From positions 1 to 31,520 of the forward strand of contig JAKAIJ010000003.1 of NCBI GenBank assembly GCA_021814355.1: 31,520 bases of DNA, written 5' to 3'. The notes beneath the pieces were generated by a model. That model saw only the letters and a list, made by a program, of their open reading frames with translations. It did not search any database and had not been told where the DNA came from. The position numbers and the translations under genes were made by a program. Shown here piece after piece: positions 25,677 to 31,520 of this stretch. This stretch comes from Acidobacteriota bacterium (GTDB lineage Bacteria > Acidobacteriota > UBA4820 > DSQY01). Position 1 is the stretch's first letter, and every line of letters begins with the position of its first letter.

Positions 25677-26102
25677 TCACTGAAGAAGGTTCTGCCGCTG
25701 CAGGACGAGCCAACAGCCGGCGTTGTCCTCCGAGAGGAGGCAGAGGTAGTCCCTCGAGAGCGCACAGCCCTGCTTGACGAAGCGGATGGGGGTTCCGTCG
25801 GGGGACGCCTTCACGGAGACCCGGATGTCCAGAAGCCCTCCCCCCGCGCCCCCCTTGCGGGCGTACACGGAGATCTCCAGCGTCCTGGACTTGACCACGA
25901 AGGCCCCGGGAAAGTCGAGATGCCCCGCGGCGAGCGCGGCGGCCGACAGCGCCGCGGGCGTGCCGGGCCCGGGTGCGGCCAGCTCCTTCTCCAGCCGCGC
26001 GTGGGCCGCCGAGTCGAGGACCCAGAACCCCACCGCGGGTGCGTCGGCACACAGAGGGGTGCAGAGAGTCAGAAGGAACATCAAGATCCCTGCGCGTTTC
26101 AT
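25677..26102 (-). CDS. Small secreted protein of unknown function
   Basis: The protein has 141 residues. An N-terminal signal peptide (MKRAGILMFLLTLCTPLCADA) predicts export. The mature part has a predicted beta-rich second half with three cysteines (GCALSRDYLCLLSEDNAGC). I recognise no family. Its ATG overlaps the stop of the large upstream gene (ATGA at 26099-26102), and AAGGAG lies just before it. The tight coupling and the shared export signal suggest that the two products act together outside the cytoplasm. The 172-bp stretch after it, before the DUF2231 gene on the same strand, shows no obvious terminator. Confidence 0.75.
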   Translation of the reverse strand: MKRAGILMFLLTLCTPLCADAPAVGFWVLDSAAHARLEKELAAPGPGTPAALSAAALAAGHLDFPGAFVVKSRTLEISVYARKGGAGGGLLDIRVSVKASPDGTPIRFVKQGCALSRDYLCLLSEDNAGCWLVLQRQNLLQ

Positions 26103-27895
26103 GGGGACTCCTTCGACCACGAGATGGGGAACCCGCCGTCGCTGCAGCTTGCGGGGTCGGCGAGCGCCTCGGTGAAGTGGGCGCAATCGGCCATGGTGAT
26201 GAGGGCGGCGACCTTGAAGGGGCTGTCGTAGTTGGGGTAGGCGCAGCTCTGCTGGGCGGAGAACGCCTTTGCCGCATAGCTCCCCGAGAACGCCTCCGTG
26301 CCGGCGGGAAGATAGACGCCCCAGGGGGTCTCCAGCGTGGCGACGACCCGGTCGCCCGACTGGGCGATCCGGACGCGCAGCGCGGCGCCCTTGTAGGTCG
26401 CCGCCCACGTGCCCGCCAGGGAGCAGCTCTCCCGGGCGACGCGGAAGGTGTCGGAGATGAGGGTGGCCATGTGGCTGTCCACGATGCGGAGGGTATACTC
26501 CCCGGGGTCCTTGGGGGCCGTGGCCTTGGCGGTGCCCTTCTCCCCGCGCTTGGCCTCGCCTAGGTCCTCGGGGGCGCCGCTCTCGCCCATGAGCTGGAGG
26601 CGCGCCCCCTCGGTGGCGGGGCAGTCGCCGATCAGGTACTGGGCCGAGACCGCCCCGCCGGGCGGCACCGTCCTGGGGGTCGCAGCGAGGCTCGGCTCCT
26701 TGCCCGGCGTGACGCTGAACCGGGCGGCGGCGCCTTCGATCCTCGCGGCCATCGGGCCGAGCCGGGCGTTGTAGTCCCTGAGCGCTTCGCCGTAAGTGGC
26801 GCCCGTGCGCAGCGCCCTCCCGTAGGTTTCGCCGAAGGTGGTCTTCGGAGGGGAGGGGCCGAGGACGCCTGGACAGGCGGCCCCGCAGCGGTAGGCCTTC
26901 TCGTAGGCCGCCCGCAGCGCGTCGAGGGCCCGCTGCGCCGCCAGGCGCCGCTGGACCAGCCGCATGTCGTCCCGGTGCGCCGAGGCCAGGGCCGCGTCCA
27001 GCCCCTTGAGCGACTCGATGTCCTCGTCAATCCGCTTCTGGAGCTTCTCCTGCTCCTTGTCGGCCCAGACCCCGAGGAGCTTCCCGGCGAGCTGTCCCAG
27101 GCTCTTGGCCGAGGCCTTCAGCCCCTTCATCGCGGCGGTCCGCTCGGGAAGGCTCATGGCGTGCCTCGCCAGGGTCCTCGGACCCGCCCCCTCGACGGTG
27201 ATCTCGGACCAGAGCTTGTACTTCTCCCGGAAGTCGAGGCAGGCCCCCAGCACGTCGGAGAACATCCCCTTGTAGATCTGAAGGTCCGCCGTCTCCTTCG
27301 GCACGAAGCCCGAGCCGGTCTTGAGGGCCATGGCGTCGTCCACGGCGCCGATGCCGTTGTTGGCCAGCTCGATCATCTGGTCGGTGGTCTTCGCCGCGAG
27401 AGCCCACTGGTCCGCCTGGCTCAGGTAGCCCAGGTTCTCCCCGCCGTAGATCTCCTTGAGGTCCGAGAGGGTCTTGGCGGCGTCCACGATGGAGGCCAGG
27501 TCGAGCAGGACCTTGCCGCTCTGGGAGAGGGCTTTGGAGAGCGCGAGGGCCTCGTCGTGCCGCTGCTGGTCCAGAAGGGTCATGTCGCGGCTGTACTGAA
27601 GCTCCTGCATGTGGGAGAGGTTGTCCTCGGCGGCCTCCTTGAGGCGGGCGAGCATGTCGTAGAGGGAGGCGCGGGCGTCGTCGAGCCCGGCGCAGAGGGC
27701 TCCCGCCGCGTCGCAGTCGAACTGGGGACACGCCTTGGGGTCGCATGCCCTGGAGGCTTCGGCAGCCTTCCCGGCCGCCGCGGCGAGAGCGGCGAGGTCG
27801 TCGTCCTTGGGCGGGGCGACGTTGTCCGCGAATCCGGAGAGCGGCGTGAAGGCCAGCAGTGCGACGAGAACCAGCGGGGAAACGGGCCGGCGCAT
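26099..27895 (-). CDS. Large secreted coiled-coil protein, family not recognised
   Basis: The protein has 598 residues. The signal peptide (about 1-23, VLVALLAFTPLSGFA) predicts export. Next comes a Cys-containing segment (CDPKACPQFDCDAAGALC), then about 300 residues rich in Leu, Lys, Glu and Ala that look helical or coiled-coil (for example around ADKEQEKLQKRIDEDIESLK). A second Cys pair lies at RCGAACPG. An Ig-like beta stretch (about 415-505, TVPPGGAVSAQYLIG to DPGEYTLRIVDS) and a final Cys-rich beta domain (CSLAGTWAATYKG to SCSDGG) complete it. ATG at 27895 has GGGAGGAGG upstream, and a good promoter lies further up. It is coupled to the 141-residue gene. It could be a surface or periplasmic structural protein. 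I cannot assign a function. Confidence 0.8.
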   Translation of the reverse strand: MRRPVSPLVLVALLAFTPLSGFADNVAPPKDDDLAALAAAAGKAAEASRACDPKACPQFDCDAAGALCAGLDDARASLYDMLARLKEAAEDNLSHMQELQYSRDMTLLDQQRHDEALALSKALSQSGKVLLDLASIVDAAKTLSDLKEIYGGENLGYLSQADQWALAAKTTDQMIELANNGIGAVDDAMALKTGSGFVPKETADLQIYKGMFSDVLGACLDFREKYKLWSEITVEGAGPRTLARHAMSLPERTAAMKGLKASAKSLGQLAGKLLGVWADKEQEKLQKRIDEDIESLKGLDAALASAHRDDMRLVQRRLAAQRALDALRAAYEKAYRCGAACPGVLGPSPPKTTFGETYGRALRTGATYGEALRDYNARLGPMAARIEGAAARFSVTPGKEPSLAATPRTVPPGGAVSAQYLIGDCPATEGARLQLMGESGAPEDLGEAKRGEKGTAKATAPKDPGEYTLRIVDSHMATLISDTFRVARESCSLAGTWAATYKGAALRVRIAQSGDRVVATLETPWGVYLPAGTEAFSGSYAAKAFSAQQSCAYPNYDSPFKVAALITMADCAHFTEALADPASCSDGGFPISWSKESP

Positions 27896-27962
27896 GAATC
27901 CTCCTCCCGGCGCGGCACCCCACCGCGTCCGGCCAGACAGCCCCCTCCCGTGACCTGGGAGG

Positions 27963-27991
27963 AAGATAGCACTCCCGGCTCCCGCGTGCAA
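27963..27991 (-). promoter_or_regulatory. Promoter of the secreted-protein operon
   Basis: On the - strand TTGCAC (complement of 27986-27991) and TATCTT (complement of 27963-27968) are 17 nt apart. The start is expected near 27956, about 60 nt before the ATG at 27895. Confidence 0.65.
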
Positions 27992-28023
27992 ACCCGGCCC
28001 CGAGGTTTCTACTGCCGTCGGGG

Positions 28024-28108
28024 TAGTATACAGAGCGCCGGAAGTCCGGCACTCTGTATGCGGGTGGGGGTTCCGGGGGAGGCCAAGCGCGGTGGCCTCC
28101 CCCGGTAG
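28024..28108 (-). repeat. Double-hairpin repeat, copy B (inverted relative to copy A)
   Basis: Reading the + strand, the first hairpin (28028-28059) has ATACAGAGCGCCGG against CCGGCACTCTGTAT (one C-A mismatch, which is a U-G pair on the - strand). The second (28073-28105) is a perfect 13-bp stem, CCGGGGGAGGCCA against TGGCCTCCCCCGG. The complement matches copy A from CTACCGGGGG to the end of the second hairpin with few changes. Confidence 0.75.
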
Positions 28109-28505
28109 GTAGAACCTGTAATACCAAACGGTGCGATCAAAAATAGACGCTGAGGCTGGAGGGTGCTTCGCACCTTCCGGGACTCGCGGCCATCTCGTCG
28201 AAGGATAGGCTTGGGGCTTTCCGCTGGGAAATCCTTCTCCGAGCCGGTCTCGCGAGCCCTGGCCCTTCGGGCGCTCCAGCCTCCTCCGCTCCTGCCGCCC
28301 CCCCCCACCCGATTCTTCGCGCCGCGAGTCTCGGACCATCTCCTTCGTCAAGCGTCGCGGGCCAGCGCCTGCGACGTACGTCCCAGTACGACTCGGCGCG
28401 GCCCGCTCGCTTTCCTCGGATCTGGCCCGATCCGCGCGGAACGCCGCCTTCCGAAGCGAAGCTCCGGAAGGCGAATCGTGCACGATAGAGCGCAACTTGG
28501 TATGA

Positions 28506-28769
28506 TTCCTGTGGACCGTTTCGGTCCCCCTACGGACCAATCCATGGTTTCTACCGCCCCATTCACGGCTCCTACCGATTGTTCCAGGGTTCCTACGACC
28601 CTATTCATCACGCCTGCCGCCCTATCTGGGATTCCTACGTCGGTAGCAACGCCAGAACGGCGCGTAGGAATGCCGGAGCGGTGAGCAGGAACGCTGGAGA
28701 GGCCAGTAGGAACACCGGAGTGGCGCATAGGAACACCGGAATGGCGTGCAGGAACGCTCGAGCAGCCAG
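28506..28769. repeat. Head-to-head array of 21-nt tandem repeats
   Basis: Contiguous 21-nt units with no spacers. From 28644 to 28769 six units read forward (for example TAGGAATGCCGGAGCGGTGAG, CAGGAACGCTGGAGAGGCCAG, TAGGAACACCGGAGTGGCGCA). From 28506 to about 28640 six to seven diverged units carry the same TAGGAA-led motif on the opposite strand. The switch point is the palindrome-like TTCCTACGTCGGTAGCAA (28632-28649). Because 21 nt is seven codons, frames stay open as heptads on both strands, but no gene start is supported. Confidence 0.8.
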
Positions 28770-28995
28770 GCGAATCGCGGAGAGGACCGCCGTGTCCGGT
28801 TAAGAGCTAAAATGAGCACGGAAGAGCGGGGATGTTGTGGGCCCCTTGGAAAATGGGGTAATGTAGGTGGTAATGCGGAACGTCACCAGGCTTGGTTGGG
28901 CAGGCTAACACGGCGGCTCAACGGGAAGGATGCCGACCCGTGGGGCCTGAAGGATTGATATCACGAAAGATGTGGGTGAGTTCGAAAAACGTGAT
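28770..28995. other. Unassigned stretch left of the insertion sequence
   Basis: 226 bases. A 48-codon frame from ATG 28812 to 28958 (starting MSTEERGCCG, ending DADPWGLKD) has only a weak AAGAG upstream and matches nothing I know. GGCTAAC at 28903-28909 equals the first core of the attC-like site at 31355 and is the exact complement of GTTAGCC at 29988. The sequence ends at the left terminus of the IS. Confidence 0.3.
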
Positions 28996-29980
28996 GGGGC
29001 TATGCACTTGACTCAACCACCCCCAACCCATAGTGTCGGGGCATGGCCGAGGATTACCCTGGAACCGTGATGGAGTTCGAGCGGCGATTCAGTTCCGAAG
29101 AGCAATGCAGGCAATACCTCGCCAGGCTCCGGTGGCCAGATGGCTTCAGGTGCCCAGGGTGCGGGACGGCGGAACACTGGGAGATGGGCGGCGGGCGAAA
29201 GCTGTGCCGCGGATGCCGGAGGCAGGTATCGGTCCTCGCCGGGACCATCTTCCAAGGCACTCACCTCCCGCTGGCCACTTGGTTTCGGGCGATGTGGTAC
29301 CTGACCAGCCAGAAAGGCGGGGTAAGCGCGTTGGGCCTTCAGCGGGTTCTCGGGCTCGGTAGCTATCGGACCGCCTGGGCCATGCTGCAGAAGCTCCGGG
29401 CGGCGATGGTGCGTCCGGGCCGGGAGCAGCTGCGGGGTACGGTCGAGGTAGACGAGACATTCTGGGGAGGAGCAGAACAGGGCGTGGCCGGGAGGCTCAC
29501 GGTCACGAAAGCCCTGATCATCGTTGCCGCAGAGGAAAACGGTGCGGGGATCGGCAGGATCAGGATGCAGCGCATCCCGGACCAGACCAGGGCCAGCTTA
29601 CACGGATTCATCGGGCGATCCGTGGCAAAGGGGAGCACGGTGCGGACGGATGGGTGGTCCGCCTACCTGGGCCTGGAGGGCTACGTCCATCTACCGGAGA
29701 TCCAAAAGCGGTCTGGCGACCACTTGCTCCCACGCGTCCACCGTGTCGCCTCCCTGTTCAAACGCTGGGTGCTGGGCACACATCAAGGGGCCATCAGCCA
29801 CAACCATCTCGACAGTTACCTTGACGAGTTCACCTTCCGGTTCAACAGGAGGACATCCAGGTCACGCGGCAAGCTCTTCTTCCGCCTGGCCCAGCAGGCG
29901 GTCATGGTCCCACCGAAACCTTACACCGCGCTAATCAGACCACAACAGGTAGACGTAGGTTGAATGATGTGCATAGCCCC
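28996..29980 (+). mobile_element. IS1595-family insertion sequence
   Basis: A 985-bp element. The ends are GGGGCTATGCAC (28996-29007) and its perfect complement GTGCATAGCCCC (29969-29980). Allowing mismatches, the inverted repeats extend to 23 bp with 20 matches. It encodes one ISXO2-like transposase. IS1595 elements usually make 8-bp target duplications, but the flanks differ (AACGTGAT left, AATATATG right), so the element has probably taken part in a deletion or recombination after insertion. Confidence 0.9.
29043..29963 (+). CDS. IS1595-family transposase (ISXO2-like domain)
   Basis: The protein has 306 residues, the normal length. An N-terminal zinc-binding segment has CPGC and CRGC. The catalytic domain shows VEVDETFWGG (first Asp), VRTDGWSAY (second Asp) and the HNHLDSYLDEFTFRFNRR block that carries the third active-site position in this family. 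The frame is intact, so the protein may still be active. The start is uncertain: ATG 29043 lacks a clear ribosome-binding site, and ATG 29070 (MEFERRFSSEEQC) fits the family N-terminus well. It lies inside the inverted repeats with little spare DNA. Confidence 0.93.
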   Translation: MAEDYPGTVMEFERRFSSEEQCRQYLARLRWPDGFRCPGCGTAEHWEMGGGRKLCRGCRRQVSVLAGTIFQGTHLPLATWFRAMWYLTSQKGGVSALGLQRVLGLGSYRTAWAMLQKLRAAMVRPGREQLRGTVEVDETFWGGAEQGVAGRLTVTKALIIVAAEENGAGIGRIRMQRIPDQTRASLHGFIGRSVAKGSTVRTDGWSAYLGLEGYVHLPEIQKRSGDHLLPRVHRVASLFKRWVLGTHQGAISHNHLDSYLDEFTFRFNRRTSRSRGKLFFRLAQQAVMVPPKPYTALIRPQQVDVG

Positions 29981-29988
29981 AATATATG
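29960..29988 (+). promoter_or_regulatory. Hybrid promoter at the IS right end
   Basis: TTGAAT (29960-29965, inside the IS) is 17 nt from TATATG (29983-29988, outside it). Transcription would start near 29995 and read into the DUF262-HNH gene. The -35 is supplied by the mobile element and the -10 by the flank. Confidence 0.5.
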
Positions 29989-29994
29989 TTAGCC
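29988..29994 (+). other. Candidate cassette left boundary (GTTAGCC core)
   Basis: GTTAGCC resembles the integron core site GTTRRRY (one mismatch) and lies 6 nt before the ribosome-binding site of the following gene, as in typical short-leader gene cassettes. On its own a 7-mer is weak evidence. It gains weight from the attC-like sequence at the other end of the gene. Confidence 0.35.
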
Positions 29995-30010
29995 CAAAAA
30001 GGAGATGGAC

Positions 30011-31360
30011 ATGAATGACGATATCATTGAAGGGGCTTCCAATTCCGAGGACGAGGACGAGCAGGAATCCGTCGAGGGCATGGACGAAGGCGAACTCAAC
30101 GCCATCTCGCCCGCGAAGAAGTTCGTCCTCGACAAAGCGGACCGCAGTCTTTCGGAACTCTTCAGGTGGTACAAGTCAGGAAGGATCGTCATCGATCCAG
30201 AATGGCAAAGGAACTACGTCTGGGACACCACGAGGGCATCGAAGCTAATCGAATCATTCCTCCTCGACATCCCCGTTCCGGTCATTTACTTGGCCAAGAA
30301 CGACCAAGGCAAATACGAGGTCATCGACGGCCTGCAGAGGCTTACATCTGTATTCAACTTCTTCGATAACCAGTACAAGTTGCATCGCCTCGACCTCTTG
30401 GACAATTACCGCGGCAAGACCTTCGCGAAACTTCCCAAGGAAGTCCAGAACAAGCTCGAGGACTCCATCCTTCGGTCCTTTGAGTTGTCGGACAGTTCCG
30501 GAGACATCCATTTCATAGTCTTCGAGCGATTGAATACCGGTGGCGTGAAGCTCAATGACATGGAAATCCGAAACTGCCTTTATCGTGGCAGTCTGAACGC
30601 TCTGATCAAAGACCTATCCAAGAACGACAACTTCATCAAGGCGGTAAGTCAGAAGACCTTCCATAAAAGGATGCAGGACCGGGCACTCGTGTTGAGATTC
30701 CTGGCATTCTACGAAAGGACGCATCTCAAGTGCACGCTCGGGCTCAAGCGCTTTCTGAACGAGTTTCTTGCAACATACCAAGATTGTCCGGATTCCAAGC
30801 TTCAGGAGTACCGGAAAGTATTTGAGAAGTGTATGAAAGCTTCCCTGACTGTATTTGGCGAGACCGCGTTCCGTCTCAAGAGCGATATTGCCAAGCCCGG
30901 AAAGTACAGTTCAGGGGAGTGGTCCACACGCCCGAACGCCGCCATATTCCAGGTCATATCGACATCGTTCGCCAAGTACGACCTGGGGCAAGTAGCCCAA
31001 AGAGCCGACTCCATCTATGAGGGCTACATTGACCTGATCAACTCGGATGCCACTTGGGTTGACAGGGTCAGACGCGCAACGGGAGAGTCGACGAGGCTCA
31101 AGTATACCTTCGAGCGTTGGCTTGAGCGCCTCGATGACATCATGGGCGCAACTCAAGCCCAAGACGTAAGACGGGCCTTCTCCCGGCAGCTCAAGAAGGA
31201 GATGTTCGACGCTGAGCCAACGTGCAAGTTGTGCGGAAACCGGATTTCCCTTATCGACGACGCCGTGATGGATCACGATGCCAGGTACTGGCTCGGCGGG
31301 CAGACTGTTCCCGACAACGCCAATCTCGCTCACCGGATCTGTAACCTTAAGAAGGGCTAA
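30011..31360 (+). CDS. DUF262 + HNH nuclease protein, probable phage defence
   Basis: The protein has 449 residues. The N-terminal DUF262 (GmrS/ParB-like) domain shows IDPEWQRNYVWD (62-72), IDGLQRLTS carrying the DGxQR nucleotide-hydrolysis motif (106-110), and FERLNTGGVKLNDMEIRN. The C-terminus has a compact HNH module with CKLCGN, MDHD and ANLAHRICNLKKG. DUF262-HNH proteins include type IV-like restriction enzymes and other anti-phage factors, acting on DNA in the cytoplasm. The specificity here is unknown. ATG 30011 has AAAAAGGAGA at the right distance. ATG 30005 overlaps it. GC is near 50 percent, well below the host genes, which indicates transfer. The stop TAA lies within an attC-like core. 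Confidence 0.88.
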   Translation: MNDDIIEGASNSEDEDEQESVEGMDEGELNAISPAKKFVLDKADRSLSELFRWYKSGRIVIDPEWQRNYVWDTTRASKLIESFLLDIPVPVIYLAKNDQGKYEVIDGLQRLTSVFNFFDNQYKLHRLDLLDNYRGKTFAKLPKEVQNKLEDSILRSFELSDSSGDIHFIVFERLNTGGVKLNDMEIRNCLYRGSLNALIKDLSKNDNFIKAVSQKTFHKRMQDRALVLRFLAFYERTHLKCTLGLKRFLNEFLATYQDCPDSKLQEYRKVFEKCMKASLTVFGETAFRLKSDIAKPGKYSSGEWSTRPNAAIFQVISTSFAKYDLGQVAQRADSIYEGYIDLINSDATWVDRVRRATGESTRLKYTFERWLERLDDIMGATQAQDVRRAFSRQLKKEMFDAEPTCKLCGNRISLIDDAVMDHDARYWLGGQTVPDNANLAHRICNLKKG

Positions 31361-31416
31361 CAACGCGTTCCAGAGGACCGGTCCCGGCTGTGCTACACGC
31401 TAGGCGGGCGTTGGGT
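31355..31416 (+). other. attC-like integron recombination site
   Basis: A 62-bp segment running from GGCTAAC (one mismatch to the RYYYAAC core) to GTTGGGT (exact GTTRRRY). The left arm TAACAACGCGTTCCAG and the right arm CTAGGCGGGCGTTG resemble known attC arms, the latter very like the Vibrio repeat end. The stop codon of the DUF262 gene lies inside the left core, as in many cassettes. Pairing between the inner boxes is poor, so a covariance model is needed. The remaining 104 bases to the window end show no gene. Confidence 0.5.
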
Positions 31417-31520
31417 TTCAGGCCTGTGCAGCGGCCGCTGAACGCGGGCGTTGATATGACTTCCGGTGTCAAGGGGATTGGTGTTTTCTTCTCTACGTGG
31501 CGATCCTCTTTAGGAGATTC

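Larger units (their letters stand above)
27896..28505. other. Intergenic region holding a promoter, repeat copy B and hairpins
   Basis: About 610 bases without a credible gene. It contains the - strand promoter (27963-27991) and the double-hairpin repeat (28024-28108). A 10-bp inverted repeat GAGGCTGGAG (28152-28161) / CTCCAGCCTC (28274-28283) encloses a small hairpin GGTGC-TTC-GCACC. A 9-bp stem CGCCTTCCG/CGGAAGGCG lies near 28443-28473. Long open frames exist but have no ribosome-binding site or recognisable domain. Confidence 0.5.

Noticed and set aside
28348..28728. A - strand gene encoding heptapeptide repeats across the 21-nt array
   Set aside because: The frame is open because the unit is a multiple of three. 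There is no ribosome-binding site or promoter, and beyond the array the translation becomes arbitrary.
28506..28769. CRISPR array
   Set aside because: The 21-nt units are contiguous with no spacers, vary in sequence and reverse direction midway. No cas gene is present.
31441..31460. A second attC core at GGGCGTTGATATG
   Set aside because: GTTGATA does not fit GTTRRRY, and it lies only 39 nt after the better core, too close for a full site.

Overview
The window is high-GC bacterial chromosome, dense in signal-transduction genes. A eukaryotic-type Ser/Thr kinase fused to a TolB-like propeller, a secreted tricorn protease and long multi-PAS histidine kinases side by side suggest Acidobacteriota. 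This is inference from gene content: there is no rRNA or other phylogenetic marker here.

1-10.7 kb is a two-component and c-di-GMP signalling island, all on the + strand. It holds a five-PAS/GAF histidine kinase, a response regulator with a degenerate GGDEF domain, a REC-PAS3 NtrB-like histidine kinase, a cysteine-rich response regulator, an NtrC-type sigma-54 activator, a single-domain receiver, and an EAL phosphodiesterase joined to that receiver by an ATGA overlap. Three of the transcription units (genes at 3652, 7033 and 9537) each carry a textbook -24/-12 sigma-54 promoter with GG and GC exactly 10 nt apart. The kinase (4601) and the activator (7782) instead have sigma-70-like promoters. 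The layout reads as one circuit: NtrB-like kinase, NtrC-like activator, then sigma-54-driven receivers and c-di-GMP turnover.

10.8-21.2 kb holds a fluoride channel (crcB/fluC) with DUF190, a 452-bp segment bounded by 18-bp inverted repeats, a tricorn protease and an alpha/beta hydrolase on the - strand, and a + strand operon of a Ser/Thr kinase-propeller and an FHA-GAF-PP2C phosphatase.

21.2-28 kb is mostly - strand: thiC with a TPP riboswitch and a good promoter, a DUF2231 membrane protein overlapping a secreted ankyrin protein, and a pair of overlapping secreted proteins of unknown function. A palindrome-rich block lies between the phosphatase and thiC. It contains one copy of a double-hairpin repeat whose second copy, inverted, is at 28.02-28.11 kb.

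28-31.5 kb is accessory DNA. It holds the second repeat copy, a head-to-head array of 21-nt tandem repeats, an IS1595-family element with clear inverted repeats but no target duplication, and a DUF262-HNH gene of a type linked to restriction and phage defence. That gene has visibly lower GC than the rest and ends inside an attC-like sequence, so it is probably an integron gene cassette whose upstream side was disturbed by the insertion sequence.
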